Shown here: one piece after another, positions 16,981-26,211 of the stretch
Layout: every line of letters starts with the position of its first letter
How positions within the stretch are numbered: position 1 is the first letter of the stretch
Origin: UBA6176 sp032119375
GTDB taxonomy: Bacteria > Verrucomicrobiota > Verrucomicrobiia > Limisphaerales > UBA9464
Reading direction: 5' to 3'
Assembly (NCBI GenBank): GCA_964430505.1
Contig: CAYSGH010000006.1
Coordinates: forward strand, 1-64,000
Length of the DNA: 64,000 nucleotides
Made by a program: the position numbers and the translations under genes
The notes under the pieces: generated by a model
Databases searched by the model: none
Told to the model about the DNA's origin: nothing
Seen by the model: the letters and a program-made list of their open reading frames with translations, nothing else

Positions 16981-17943
16981 ATGGATCAAGGCGAGGCGAT
17001 CATCGAGGTCGAGAACCTGACGAAGCGTTATCCGGGGCGGACGGCCGTGGATGACATCTCGTTCGTGATCGGTCGCGGCGAGGTGGTGGGGTTCCTGGGG
17101 CCGAACGGCGCGGGCAAGTCCACGACCCTTCGCATCCTCGCCAGCTTTCTTCCCGCCACGAGCGGCACGGTCCGGGTCGCGGGCCATGACGTGTTCCATG
17201 AGCCCGACGAGGTCCGACGCCGCATCGGCTACATGCCGGAGAACAACCCGCTCCACCTCGACATGCGGGTGCGCGAGTACCTCAAGTTTCGGTCGCGGCT
17301 GAAGGGGCTGGGGTGGCGCCGGGGGCGGGAACGGGTGGACACCGTGCTGCAGCAATGCGGGCTGACGGGGGTTTCGGGCCGCATCATTGGCCAACTCTCC
17401 AAGGGCTACCGGCAACGGGTGGGGCTGGCGGACGCATTGGTGCACGAGCCGGACTTGATCCTCCTGGACGAGCCCACCATCGGGCTGGACCCGCACCAGA
17501 TCCGGTCGGTGCGGGCGTTGGTGAAGGACCTTGGGAAACGGCACACGGTGGTGCTTTCCACGCACATCCTGAGCGAGGTGGAGATGACGTGCTCGCGGGT
17601 GTTGATCCTGCACAAGGGCAAGATCTTGGCGGCGGACCGGACGGAGGACCTGGAGCAACGGCTGAGCCTGGGGGGACAGGTGGTGGCGGAGCTGGAGGCC
17701 CCGGCGGCGGCGTTGATGGAGGTGTTCCGGGACATTCCCGGCGTGGAAGCGTTGGACGTGCAGCCGTTGGATGGGGCGTTCCAGCGGGTGACGCTGACGC
17801 CGCGGAACGGCGTGGACCTGAGGCCGGTGGTCTTTGACGAGGCACGGGCGCGGGGCTGGACGCTGCGGGAGCTGACGCGGGGACGGCGGTCGTTGGAGGA
17901 CATCTTCGTGCACCTGACGCGCGGCACGGTGAGGGAGGAATGA
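16981..17943 (+). CDS. ABC transporter ATP-binding protein (GldA-like)
   Basis: A 320-residue cytoplasmic ATPase. Walker A is GPNGAGKST, the signature is LSKGYRQRVGLADAL, Walker B is PDLILLDEP with a D-loop GLDPHQ, and the switch His is in STHILSEVE. A C-terminal ~90-residue regulatory segment follows, as in exporters of the DrrA/GldA type. ATG 16981 is chosen because the conserved fold begins within ten residues; the open frame extends to 16780 inside the previous gene. It is the first gene of a five-gene operon and ends two bases before the permease. It should energise the permease encoded next. Confidence 0.9.
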   Translation: MDQGEAIIEVENLTKRYPGRTAVDDISFVIGRGEVVGFLGPNGAGKSTTLRILASFLPATSGTVRVAGHDVFHEPDEVRRRIGYMPENNPLHLDMRVREYLKFRSRLKGLGWRRGRERVDTVLQQCGLTGVSGRIIGQLSKGYRQRVGLADALVHEPDLILLDEPTIGLDPHQIRSVRALVKDLGKRHTVVLSTHILSEVEMTCSRVLILHKGKILAADRTEDLEQRLSLGGQVVAELEAPAAALMEVFRDIPGVEALDVQPLDGAFQRVTLTPRNGVDLRPVVFDEARARGWTLRELTRGRRSLEDIFVHLTRGTVREE

Positions 17944-17944
17944 G

Positions 17945-18697
17945 ATGAGGGCGTTTCCAACATTGGTGCGGCGCGAGCTGGGGATGCAGTTCAACTCGCT
18001 GACGGGCTACGTGGTGATCGCGGGCGTGTTGCTGCTGACGGGTTTCAGCCTGGTGGACCTGGTGGAGCGAATCCGGCAGATGCCGCACGAGGCGCCGGTG
18101 ACGGAGTTGTTCTACCAGACGGCGTACTTCTGGCTGGTGGTGTTGCTCGTGTCGCCGGTGATCACGATGCGGTCGTTCGCGGGCGAGAAGTCCGGCGGGA
18201 CCTACGAGGCATTGATGACGACGCCGGTGGGGGACTGGGAGGTGGTGCTGGCGAAGTTCGCGGGGGCGTGGCTGTTCTTCGTGCTGACGTGGCTGCCGGT
18301 GGCGGGGGTGTTGCTGGTGATGCGGCAGGTGACGGGCGAGGCGGCGTTGTTCGAGCCCCGCGTGGTGGCGGTGACGTTTGCGGGGATCGGGCTGGTGGGG
18401 AGCCTGTTCATGTCGCTGGGCTGCTTTGCCTCGGCGCTGACGCGGTCGGAGATCGTGGCGGCGATGGTTTCCTTCCTGTTCGGGATTGGGCTGTGGATGC
18501 TGGGGTATCGGCCGGACTCGTCGGGGCTGCTGCCGGCGTGGGCGGCGCCGGTGCTGGAGCACATCTCGATGACGCGGCACATGGAGGACTTCGCGCGGGG
18601 CCTGGTGGTGGGGCGGCACGTCGTGTTCTACGGGACGGCGACGTGGTTGTTCCTGTTCCTGACGCAACGGGTCGTGGAGAGCCGTCGATGGAAATGA
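17945..18697 (+). CDS. ABC-2 type permease (GldF-like)
   Basis: A 250-residue inner-membrane protein with six hydrophobic helices. The order is typical of ABC-2 permeases: an amino-terminal RRELGMQFNSLTGYVVIAG segment, then SPVITMRSFAGEKSGGTYEALMTTPV, where the E-K-x-x-G-T-x-E-x-L-x-T-x-P motif is the hallmark of the NosY/GldF group. It follows the ATPase gene by one base and overlaps the next gene by 10 bp (18688-18697). In Bacteroidota GldF forms a transporter with GldA and GldG that is needed for gliding; outside that phylum the same trio occurs without known gliding function. Confidence 0.85.
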   Translation: MRAFPTLVRRELGMQFNSLTGYVVIAGVLLLTGFSLVDLVERIRQMPHEAPVTELFYQTAYFWLVVLLVSPVITMRSFAGEKSGGTYEALMTTPVGDWEVVLAKFAGAWLFFVLTWLPVAGVLLVMRQVTGEAALFEPRVVAVTFAGIGLVGSLFMSLGCFASALTRSEIVAAMVSFLFGIGLWMLGYRPDSSGLLPAWAAPVLEHISMTRHMEDFARGLVVGRHVVFYGTATWLFLFLTQRVVESRRWK

Positions 18698-20199
18698 AGG
18701 CCGCGCGAACGAAAGAGATGAGCTTCGTCCCGGCGCGTCGGCTTCGGATCGCGTTGTCCGTGGTCGTGGGGATGGCGTCGGCGGTGGTGGTGTTCGTGCT
18801 GGCCAACCACCTGGCGGCGTCCCGGCTGAAGTGGCGTCGGGACTTCTCGGGGACGGGGCGGTTCCAGTTGTCGCCGTTGACGCGGCAGGTGCTGACGGGG
18901 CTGACGAACGAGGTGCGGGTGACGGTGTTGTTCCCGAGGGACTCGGAGCTGCGTGGGTACATCGAGGGGTTGCTGCGCGAGTACTCGGAGGTGCAGCCCG
19001 GGATCAAGGCGCGGTTCGTGGACAACGAGGTGGAGCCGGTCACCGCGATGCAGGTGCGGACGACGTACCGGCTGGGGACGACGGACGCGAACCAGGTGAT
19101 CTTCGACAGCGGCGGCCAGGTGGCCCGCGTGGCGGAGTCGGAGTTGTCGGCCTACGACGCGAACATCAACGAGATGATGATGGGGCGGCGGAAGGAGATC
19201 CGGCGCTCGGGCTTCAAGGGCGAGCTGTTGTTCACGTCGGTGCTGGCCGGGCTGGCGAGCACGAACGTTCCGGTGGCCTGCTTCGTGACGGGGCACGACG
19301 AGGCGCGGGCGGACTCGGAGGACCGGCTGGGGGGCTATTACCGGTTCTCGACATTGATGGCCGGCAAGGGCGCCCAAGTGAGGACCATCCGCCTCGACGG
19401 GACGAACGAGGTCCCGGCGGATTGCCAGCTCCTCCTGATCCCGGGGCCCACGCAGCCCTTCCTGCCGGTGGAGGTGGAGCGGGTGGTGAAGTTCCTGGAC
19501 GGCGGCGGGCGGCTGCTGCTGGGGCTGGACTCGACGCGTCCGACGTTGCGCACGGGGCTGGAGGAGGTGTTGCAGCAATGGGGCATCGCGGCCCCGCCCA
19601 TGTACGCGGCGGACACGAACAACACCCTGGGCGGGTTCTCGGTGCTCTCGACGAACTTTGGGTCGCACCCCATCACGCTGCCGATGACTCGGAGCGAGTC
19701 GCGGTTGTTCTTCCTGGCGCCGCGCGTGGTGGGGACGTTGCCGCCGGACCTGCGGCCGGCGGACGCGCCCAAGGCCGTGATCCTGGCGACGACGGGCCCC
19801 GGCGGCATGACGCGGTCGGACTTCCGGGGCGGGACGGTGGCGTTCCGGCCCGGGCTGGACCGGGTGGGCGAGGTGCCGATGGCGGCGGCGGCGGAGCGGG
19901 GCGGGGTGGCGGGGGTGGCGGCGGGGCGCGGGACGGCGCGGTTGGTGGTGGTGGGGGACATGCACGTGTTTGCCAACGACGCGTTCACGAACCCGGGCAA
20001 CGTGGACTTCGCGGAGCTGACCCTGGCGTGGCTGCTGGACCGGACGGAGATGCTGGCGATCGGGCCGAAGCCGATCCGGGAGTACCGGCTGTACCTGACG
20101 CCGCGGCAGCTTCGGGCGTTGCGCTGGACGTTGCTGGGGGTGTTGCCGTGCTCGGTGCTGGGCGTGGGCTTCGTGGTGTGGTTCCGACGGCGCAACTGA
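18688..20199 (+). CDS. GldG-like ABC-associated protein
   Basis: A 503-residue protein anchored by an amino-terminal helix (IALSVVVGMASAVVVFVLA) and a C-terminal helix (LLGVLPCSVLGVGFVVWF) with a large extracytoplasmic domain between them. That domain opens DFSGTGRFQLSPLTRQVLTGL, the usual start of the ABC-type uncharacterised (GldG, PF09822) domain, and contains PVACFVTGHDE and LLLIPGPTQPFLPVEVERVVKFLDGGGRLLL, a ThuA/glutamine amidotransferase-like beta-alpha segment. ATG 18688 overlaps the permease stop and starts just before the first helix; the open frame upstream of it is a shadow of the permease gene. Likely a subunit of the same transporter. Confidence 0.8.
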   Translation: MEMKAARTKEMSFVPARRLRIALSVVVGMASAVVVFVLANHLAASRLKWRRDFSGTGRFQLSPLTRQVLTGLTNEVRVTVLFPRDSELRGYIEGLLREYSEVQPGIKARFVDNEVEPVTAMQVRTTYRLGTTDANQVIFDSGGQVARVAESELSAYDANINEMMMGRRKEIRRSGFKGELLFTSVLAGLASTNVPVACFVTGHDEARADSEDRLGGYYRFSTLMAGKGAQVRTIRLDGTNEVPADCQLLLIPGPTQPFLPVEVERVVKFLDGGGRLLLGLDSTRPTLRTGLEEVLQQWGIAAPPMYAADTNNTLGGFSVLSTNFGSHPITLPMTRSESRLFFLAPRVVGTLPPDLRPADAPKAVILATTGPGGMTRSDFRGGTVAFRPGLDRVGEVPMAAAAERGGVAGVAAGRGTARLVVVGDMHVFANDAFTNPGNVDFAELTLAWLLDRTEMLAIGPKPIREYRLYLTPRQLRALRWTLLGVLPCSVLGVGFVVWFRRRN

Positions 20200-20208
20200 G
20201 AAGGCCAG

Positions 20209-21975
20209 ATGAACACGAAGGGCAATTGGGTGTTGTTCGCGCTGGCGTTGGCGCTGGGGGGGTTCGTGTACGTCGCGGACCGCAAGCCCGTCGTGTCGGT
20301 GCGGGGCGGCGCGGGGGCCGTGGCGGCGTATGAGCCGGTGGACCCGTCCGTGGTGGGGGCGGTGGAGGTGATGCGGTCGAACGCCGTGGTGCGCGCCGAG
20401 CTGACGAACGGCGGCTGGCGCCTGACCCTGCCGGTCCCGTACCCGGCCCAGTCGGCCAGCGTGCAACGGTTCCTCGCCGAGGCCGCCTTGCTGGTCCCCT
20501 CGGGCTGGGTGACGTCCGCCGAGGTCGCCGCGCAACCGGAAGGGCTGAAGGCGTTCGGGCTCGACCCGGCGCAGGCCACGGTGACGCTCCATGCCTCGAC
20601 GGGGCCGACGTTGTTGCGGATGGGCAACGTCGCCCCGGGCGGCAACCGCTTCTACTTCCAACGCGTGGGCGCGGACGGCGTGTTCATCGCGCCCACCAAC
20701 TTCCTGGGCGCCCTGCCCATGACCGGGGCCGAGTGGCGGGACCGCACCCTCATGGACCTCGGGGGACGCACGCCGGACCGCGTGAGCGTGTCGGCCCGCG
20801 GGCGGGTGGTGTTCGAGGCGACCAAGGAGGGCCGCCGCTGGATGCTGCGGCAGCCGTTGACGGCGCGGGCGGACGGCGAGCGGATCGAGGCGTTGCTGGC
20901 CCAGGTCGGGGCCGCGCGGGCCACGGGCTTCGTGACGGATGCGCCCGTGATTGACCGGGCCGCCTACGGGTTGCAACCACCGGAGGCAGAGCTCGCCGTG
21001 TGGTCGGCGGGGGTGGAGGTGGCGCGGTTGCAGGTGGGCTCGGCCCCGACGAACGCGCCGGACCAACGCTTCGTGCGGCGGATGGCCCACACGAACGTCG
21101 TCAGCGTCCTCGCCGAGGACCTGGCCCCGCTGGGCCGGCCGTTGGTCGAGTTCCGGGACCCGTTGGTGTTCGGGCCGTTGGGAGACGTGGATCGCATCGA
21201 GCTGAAGGGGACAAACCGCTTCGTGGTGGCGAGGGACGGCACCAACTGGCTGGTGGTGGAGCCGAGCCGGTTCGCCGCCGAGCCCGCCGCCGTGGAGTTG
21301 TTGCTCGCGTCCGTGGCCCAACTCGAGGTGGCGGAGTTCGTGAACGACGTGGTGACGGACCTCGCGCCCTACGGCCTCGAAAAGCCCGCGCGCGAGCTCG
21401 TGGTCGCGCGAGGTACGAACGAGGTCGGGCGCCTGTGGGTGGGCAAGGTGGCAAACCCGGTGGGAACGCTGCTGTACGCGCGCCGCACCGACGAGCCCTC
21501 CGTGTACGCGGTGCCGCGCACGATCTTGTTCAACCTCGAGTCGGCGGGGCAGCTTCGCATGTGGAAGTTCGCCTCCACCCAGGTGGTGTCGGTGGCGGTG
21601 TTGCACGGGGGCCGGACGCGGTCCTGGGCGCGGGAGGCGGGCGGATGGAAGCTGACGGCCGGGTCGGCCGAGGGGGCCGTGCCGGACGCCGTGGAGGAGC
21701 TGCTGCACCGGCTGGGCAAATGGGACTCCATGCGGTACGCGGTCAGCGACGAGGCGGCGATCCTGCGGTCCGCACGCGTGGCCGAGGTGGACCATGAGGT
21801 GCGGCTGGGATTTGCGCCCGGCGCGCCGGTGCGTGGGTTGCGGCTCCGCTTCGGGGCCGCCATGGGCGCGAGCCGGATCGTGCTGGCATGGTTTGACGAC
21901 GACCCTGTGGCGCTGCGGCTGGAGATGCCGCAGGGGCTGCACGAGGCGATGGTGCAGTTCCTCGGGATGCCATGA
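20209..21975 (+). CDS. DUF4340 domain protein
   Basis: A 588-residue protein anchored by one amino-terminal helix (NWVLFALALALGGFVYVA) immediately followed by DRKP, with the rest outside the cytoplasm. The body contains repeated beta-rich segments with the pattern YGLxxPxxxLxVxxxGxExxxLxVG (for example AAYGLQPPEAELAVWSAG and APYGLEKPARELVVARG), which is the DUF4340 signature. DUF4340 genes are regularly found directly after gldG-like genes, as here (9 bp gap). The stop overlaps the next ATG by four bases. The role is unknown; the context suggests an envelope partner of the GldAFG-like transporter. Confidence 0.8.
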   Translation: MNTKGNWVLFALALALGGFVYVADRKPVVSVRGGAGAVAAYEPVDPSVVGAVEVMRSNAVVRAELTNGGWRLTLPVPYPAQSASVQRFLAEAALLVPSGWVTSAEVAAQPEGLKAFGLDPAQATVTLHASTGPTLLRMGNVAPGGNRFYFQRVGADGVFIAPTNFLGALPMTGAEWRDRTLMDLGGRTPDRVSVSARGRVVFEATKEGRRWMLRQPLTARADGERIEALLAQVGAARATGFVTDAPVIDRAAYGLQPPEAELAVWSAGVEVARLQVGSAPTNAPDQRFVRRMAHTNVVSVLAEDLAPLGRPLVEFRDPLVFGPLGDVDRIELKGTNRFVVARDGTNWLVVEPSRFAAEPAAVELLLASVAQLEVAEFVNDVVTDLAPYGLEKPARELVVARGTNEVGRLWVGKVANPVGTLLYARRTDEPSVYAVPRTILFNLESAGQLRMWKFASTQVVSVAVLHGGRTRSWAREAGGWKLTAGSAEGAVPDAVEELLHRLGKWDSMRYAVSDEAAILRSARVAEVDHEVRLGFAPGAPVRGLRLRFGAAMGASRIVLAWFDDDPVALRLEMPQGLHEAMVQFLGMP

Positions 21976-24900
21976 AGCGATTGCGGGACTGGGGACGGCT
22001 GGCGGCGGGCGGGTTCCGCTGGGGTCGTCGTTCGGTCTATCTGGTCGTGGTGTTGGCGGCGGGTGCGCTTGGCTGGCTGCATCAAGTGGGGCTGCCCGGA
22101 TTCGCGAAGGCGCCGTTGCTCGCGCAACTCGCCCAGCGCGGGCTGCAACTGGAGTTCGAGCGGCTGCGCCTGCGCCTCACGCGCGGCATTGTTGCCGAGA
22201 AGGTCCGCCTTGCGGGAATGGCCGAAGCCAACGGCCCGCGTCTGGAGGCGGATGACGTGCAGGTTCGGCTGGGCTGGGCGCGGATCCTCCAGGGACGCGC
22301 CCCGGAGGTGACGGCGTTGTTGGTACACGGGGCGCGGGTTGAGGTGCCCTTGACCGTTCCGGGCGCCACGAACGCCGCCCCCTTGGCGTTGGATCGGATC
22401 ACCGCCCGGTTGTCCTTCGAGGGCACCAACGCCTGGGCCATCGAGGAGCTGTCGGCACGCGGCCTGCGCGGATCCGTGGTCGCCCGCGGCTCCGTCACCA
22501 ACGTGGCCACCTGGCTCGCCCGGCGCCGCCAAGCCCCTCCACGCCCGCCGTCCGCCCCCCTTCGCTGGCAGGAACCCATGCAGGCCGCCGTTCGTTGGAT
22601 GGAAGCCACCCGGTTCGATCGCGAGCCCGAGTTGGCCGTGGTCCTCAACCTCGACGCGTTGGACCCCGCGCAAGCCGTCGCGGAGGTGCGGTTGACGGCA
22701 CATGGGGTTTCCAATGCGTGGGCCCAAGCCACCGCCGCCGCACTCCAGGTCCGGGTCCGGCCCATGGAGGGCACCTCGGGATGGTCTCGGGCCGAGATCG
22801 ACGTGGGCGTGGAGGGCGCTCGGTCGCGGTGGCTGGACGCGGGAACCGCGCGTTGGATGGCCCAGGTGGACGTGAACGAGCGGCAACGCGCGCCCGGCCG
22901 GGCCGCCTGGTCGTTCACCGGGCGGGGCTTGCGCCGCATGGCCGCGGCGGCGGTGGAACTGGAGGCCGTCGAGGCCAGCGGGGTCACGGAACCCACCCGG
23001 CTGCGCGCCGGCGCCGAGGCGCCCTGGCGCTGGCCCGCCGCAGGGGAGCCGTGGGCCGTGTCCCGGCCCGAGGCCGACGGCTTTGTTTCCACGCTTCGCT
23101 TGGCCTTGCGCGACGGGCGCGCCACCTGGAGCACCAACGTCGCCGCCCTCGGCGAGGTCGCCATGGACTTGAGGGTCGAGCACGGCGTCCACGGATGGCG
23201 CGAGGCACGGGCCGACCTGGACGTGACCGGGCTGCGCTCGCCATGGACGGGCCTGGACGACGTCCGGCTGGGATGGGAAGCCACGCCCAACGCCCGGCCG
23301 CCCCGGACGGACGCGACGTGGGAATACCTGCGCCCGCTGGCGCACATCGATGCCTGTGGCTGGGTGGAGTCGGGTCGGCTGGACCTGCCGCGGGTGACGT
23401 TGGACAGCGTGTCGGCGTCGTGGGATTGGCTGGCCCCGTGGTTCTCGGCCGGGCCCTTCGAGGCGCGGTTCGGCGGCGGGTCCGTGGAAGGCGAGGGCGC
23501 CATGGACGTGTCGTCACGAAAGGCGTCGGCGACGGCCCGCTCGGACGCGGACCCCCACGTCATCGCCCCATGGCTGGCGCCGTCGGCACGCCAGCAACTC
23601 GCGACGTACACGTGGCCGTCCAATCGGCCGCCCCATTTTCAGGGGGCGGTGGGGATTCGGTTGCCACGATGGTCCGGCTTCGACAAGCCGACGCGCGAGG
23701 CGACCTTGGCGAACCTGACCTTGGACGCGGACCTGGACGTGGGGCCGCTGACGTTCCGGGGCATCCCGGTGGAGCACGCGCAGGGCCGGATCACGTATAC
23801 GAACCGGGTGTGGGGCATCGGCCCGTTGGCCATCCGCAGGCCGGAGGGCAGGGCGTCGTTGCGGTACGAGAACGACGAGCGGACGCGGGAATACCACTTC
23901 GCGTTCGAGTCGGGATTGGCTCCCTCGATGGTCGGGCCGCTCCTGGACGAGAAGGGCCAACGGGAACTGGCGCGGGTCGTGTTGCCGGTGCCGCCGCGCA
24001 TCGTGGGGGAAGCCTGGGGCCGCTGGGGCGCGCCGGAGCGGCTCGGGGTGCGTGCCCATGTCGTGGCCACCAACGCAACGGTGCGCGGCGAGCCCATCCA
24101 ATGGGCCGAGGGCGACGTCGCGTTCACCAATGGCGTGGTGCGGTTCGCGGAGGTTCGGGCGCGGTCGGACGGGGAGGCGCACGTGCCCGGCGCGGCGTAT
24201 GACACGGCGTCGAAGCTGCTCTCGTTCACGAACGCCCGGGCAACCGTCCCCGTGTGGCGCGTGACACGCATCATTGGCGCCAAGACGGCGGCGACGATGG
24301 AGCCCTATCGCTTTGCCACGCCGCCGCGGTCCGTCGTGGACGGCGTCGTCAACGTGAGGGGCCATGAGGGAACCAACATCCGGTTCGACATCGACGCGGA
24401 CGAGTTCTCGTGGTGGAAGCTGCGCGGGACCCAGGTGACGGCCCGGGTGCGGTTCGTCGGGGAAACGCTGCGGATCGAGGGCATGCGAGCGGGGATTTAC
24501 GGCGGCCGGGCCGCCGGAGACCTTCGATTTGACTGGTCCGGGCCCGGGCTGGACGCGGCGTACTCGATGGACCTGACGCTGACCAACGTGGGCCTGAGAA
24601 GCTTCCTCGCCGACGCATGGCCAGGCACCAACCGTCTCGAAGGAACGATGTCTGGACACGGCCGCGTCACCGCCGGGCGCACGAGCGACCCCAAGTCGGT
24701 CGTGGGCGATGGAAGGCTGGAGATGCGCGATGGCTACCTGTGGGGCTTGCCGGTGTTCGGGTTGTTCTCGCCCATGCTGGATGCCATCTCGCCGGGCTTG
24801 GGACAGACGCGGTTCACCTCCGGCACGGCCACCTACACGATGACCAACGGGCTGATACAAACCCGAGACCTGGAGATGCGGTCGCCCACGATGCGGTTGG

Positions 24901-25178
24901 CGTATGGGGGGACGGTGGACTTTGAGGGGAAGCTGGACGCGACGATGCAGGCGGAGTTGTTCCGCGACGCGCCGTTGATCGGGCGATGGATCAGCCTGGC
25001 CTTGTCGCCGGTGACGAAGCTCTTCGAGTACGAGGTGCGCGGGACGTTGGGACGCCCCCAGCCGGAGCCGCGGTACATTCCAAGGTTCCTGCTAATCCTG
25101 CTGAAGCCGGTGAGCCTGCTGCGCGAGTTGTTGCCCCACGACGACGAGACCAAGGCGGAACCACCGCCACGTCCCTGA
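21972..25178 (+). CDS. AsmA-like envelope protein
   Basis: A 1,068-residue protein with one amino-terminal helix (SVYLVVVLAAGALGWL) and a very long periplasmic part built of beta-rich repeats. The opening, LAQLAQRGLQLEFERLRLRLTRGIVAEKVRLA...LEADDVQVRLGWARIL, is typical of AsmA/TamB-like proteins, as is the C-terminal GSGRV-type region: GTMSGHGRVTAG, then LEMRDGYLWGLPVFGLFSPML. AsmA-like proteins are thought to bridge the periplasm and conduct phospholipids. It is the last gene of the operon and overlaps the DUF4340 gene by ATGA, so the operon combines an ABC exporter with a possible lipid-conducting bridge. Family call firm at the level of AsmA-like C-terminal domain; partner role inferred. 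Confidence 0.75.
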   Translation: MKRLRDWGRLAAGGFRWGRRSVYLVVVLAAGALGWLHQVGLPGFAKAPLLAQLAQRGLQLEFERLRLRLTRGIVAEKVRLAGMAEANGPRLEADDVQVRLGWARILQGRAPEVTALLVHGARVEVPLTVPGATNAAPLALDRITARLSFEGTNAWAIEELSARGLRGSVVARGSVTNVATWLARRRQAPPRPPSAPLRWQEPMQAAVRWMEATRFDREPELAVVLNLDALDPAQAVAEVRLTAHGVSNAWAQATAAALQVRVRPMEGTSGWSRAEIDVGVEGARSRWLDAGTARWMAQVDVNERQRAPGRAAWSFTGRGLRRMAAAAVELEAVEASGVTEPTRLRAGAEAPWRWPAAGEPWAVSRPEADGFVSTLRLALRDGRATWSTNVAALGEVAMDLRVEHGVHGWREARADLDVTGLRSPWTGLDDVRLGWEATPNARPPRTDATWEYLRPLAHIDACGWVESGRLDLPRVTLDSVSASWDWLAPWFSAGPFEARFGGGSVEGEGAMDVSSRKASATARSDADPHVIAPWLAPSARQQLATYTWPSNRPPHFQGAVGIRLPRWSGFDKPTREATLANLTLDADLDVGPLTFRGIPVEHAQGRITYTNRVWGIGPLAIRRPEGRASLRYENDERTREYHFAFESGLAPSMVGPLLDEKGQRELARVVLPVPPRIVGEAWGRWGAPERLGVRAHVVATNATVRGEPIQWAEGDVAFTNGVVRFAEVRARSDGEAHVPGAAYDTASKLLSFTNARATVPVWRVTRIIGAKTAATMEPYRFATPPRSVVDGVVNVRGHEGTNIRFDIDADEFSWWKLRGTQVTARVRFVGETLRIEGMRAGIYGGRAAGDLRFDWSGPGLDAAYSMDLTLTNVGLRSFLADAWPGTNRLEGTMSGHGRVTAGRTSDPKSVVGDGRLEMRDGYLWGLPVFGLFSPMLDAISPGLGQTRFTSGTATYTMTNGLIQTRDLEMRSPTMRLAYGGTVDFEGKLDATMQAELFRDAPLIGRWISLALSPVTKLFEYEVRGTLGRPQPEPRYIPRFLLILLKPVSLLRELLPHDDETKAEPPPRP

Positions 25179-25319
25179 CAGGGCCATGCACGTCGGGGCG
25201 TACGCGTGCTCGGAGACTCGCCGACGCAGGTGTCTCAAAAAAAACTTCTAGAAACTTGTTGAACAAAAGGTGCACGCGGGGCAGCTTCTCCCCGTCGCCC
25301 GATTCCTAAGATTCAGTGA

Positions 25320-25549
25320 TGGGAATCGAAGTTCTTTGGGTAGGAAAAATTTCGGAGTGCTCTCTAAAGGGTGCCTCCAACAGTTTTCCAAGGCGCCGTT
25401 GTTCAGCTCCTTGGAATCTCTACATAATCCTACTGAACTATTCTTGAAAATTCCCCGGGAAGTACGGTCATCCTCTGACTGGCTTCGCGGTTTGATTCGG
25501 ACACCCCGGTTTCCAGCTTCGGCTGCGAAATCGGGGTGTCTTTTTTTTT
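25320..25549 (+). ncRNA. Candidate structured non-coding RNA ending at a strong terminator
   Basis: The stretch is much richer in A/T than its surroundings and can fold as a long closed structure: GAATCGAA (25323-25330) pairs with TTTGATTC (25491-25498), enclosing about 176 nt, and near its centre TTCCAAGG pairs with CCTTGGAA. A rho-independent terminator follows at once. A closed rod of this length with a central hairpin recalls 6S RNA, but no sequence consensus was recognised. It may instead be the 3' untranslated end of the five-gene operon that stops at 25178. Confidence 0.3.
25500..25549 (+). terminator. Strong rho-independent terminator
   Basis: A 14-bp stem with a single G-T pair (25500-25513 with 25527-25540, core GACACCCCG / CGGGGTGTC), a 13-nt loop and nine T residues directly after it. 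Orientation is plus. It would end either the candidate RNA above or the AsmA-containing operon. Confidence 0.85.
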
Positions 25550-25629
25550 GTTCCTCGACGTTTTCCGTGGGTTCCAACGGGGTGATGGCGATCCAGAATC
25601 CAAGGGCCGTCCCAGCCGATGGACTTGAA

Positions 25630-25854
25630 CCTGAAATCGGCAGTCAATGAGGGTACCAAAACGAGTAAACGCCCTTCCCATCGGGTCGGATGGGCTCATG
25701 GACAGGAACCCAGGGGCTCACCCTGCGGGTGAGGTCAAGGTAGGCCCGGTTCGGCTGTAGGCCGGGTCCCCTGACCCGGCGCACCGGGCACGAGGCATCG
25801 CCACCGCCGCGTGAGGGCACGCGGCCTACAGACGGACCCACTGCCGTTTCTAGG
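25630..25854 (+). mobile_element. MITE-like element R2, copy B (complete, with target duplication)
   Basis: A 225-bp element without coding capacity. The right end is GCCGTTTCTAGG, and the left end CCTGAAATCGGC matches its inverse at 9 of 12 positions. The bases TTGAA stand directly before the left end (25625-25629) and directly after the right end (25855-25859), which looks like a 5-bp target-site duplication. Inside are the hairpin CTCACCCTGCGGGTGAG, shared with copy C, and the two-palindrome core shared by all four copies. No transposase is in the window. Confidence 0.75.
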
Positions 25855-26184
25855 TTGAACCGGCCATGCCCTGCGTTGGAACCGCCGGCGCCCACGGCGC
25901 GACTGATGCCAGCCCAACACAACGCCCCGGGTAGGCCACCCACAAACCCGCCAAGCCCACCCACCGAAAGCGTCGAGGCCCCTCTCACTTTCCAAAGTCC
26001 TTCCCGCCAACGTCCCAGTCCCAAGGCTCCGCCTCCGCGCCTGTTCCCCCTGATGACTCCCTCCCATTCCGCCCAACCACCTAAAAGGGAACAGCCGCGA
26101 AAATTGTTCGGCGGCGAGTGTAAGATTTCCGGGGTGAGCCGCGTTATATGAACGGAGGCTCCGTCTAACCCAACCAAACGAGCG

Positions 26185-26211
26185 GGCTGCGGACGCTCGA
26201 CGTCCGCAGCC
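26185..26211. terminator. Perfect 10-bp hairpin downstream of the halogenase-like gene
   Basis: GGCTGCGGAC (26185-26194) pairs perfectly with GTCCGCAGCC (26202-26211) around a 7-nt loop. It is followed on the plus strand by a pyrimidine-rich TTGTCTTCCT but not by a clean T run. It lies about 160 bp past the stop of the minus-strand gene at 26370, so it could be a weak or bidirectional terminator. Confidence 0.35.

Noticed and set aside
18628..21942. Minus-strand open frame of 1,104 residues
   Set aside because: Arg/His/Pro-rich shadow of the GldG-like and DUF4340 genes.
25320..25549. tmRNA
   Set aside because: A GGTTTGATTC stretch recalls a T loop, but there is no acceptor stem, CCA end or tag reading frame.
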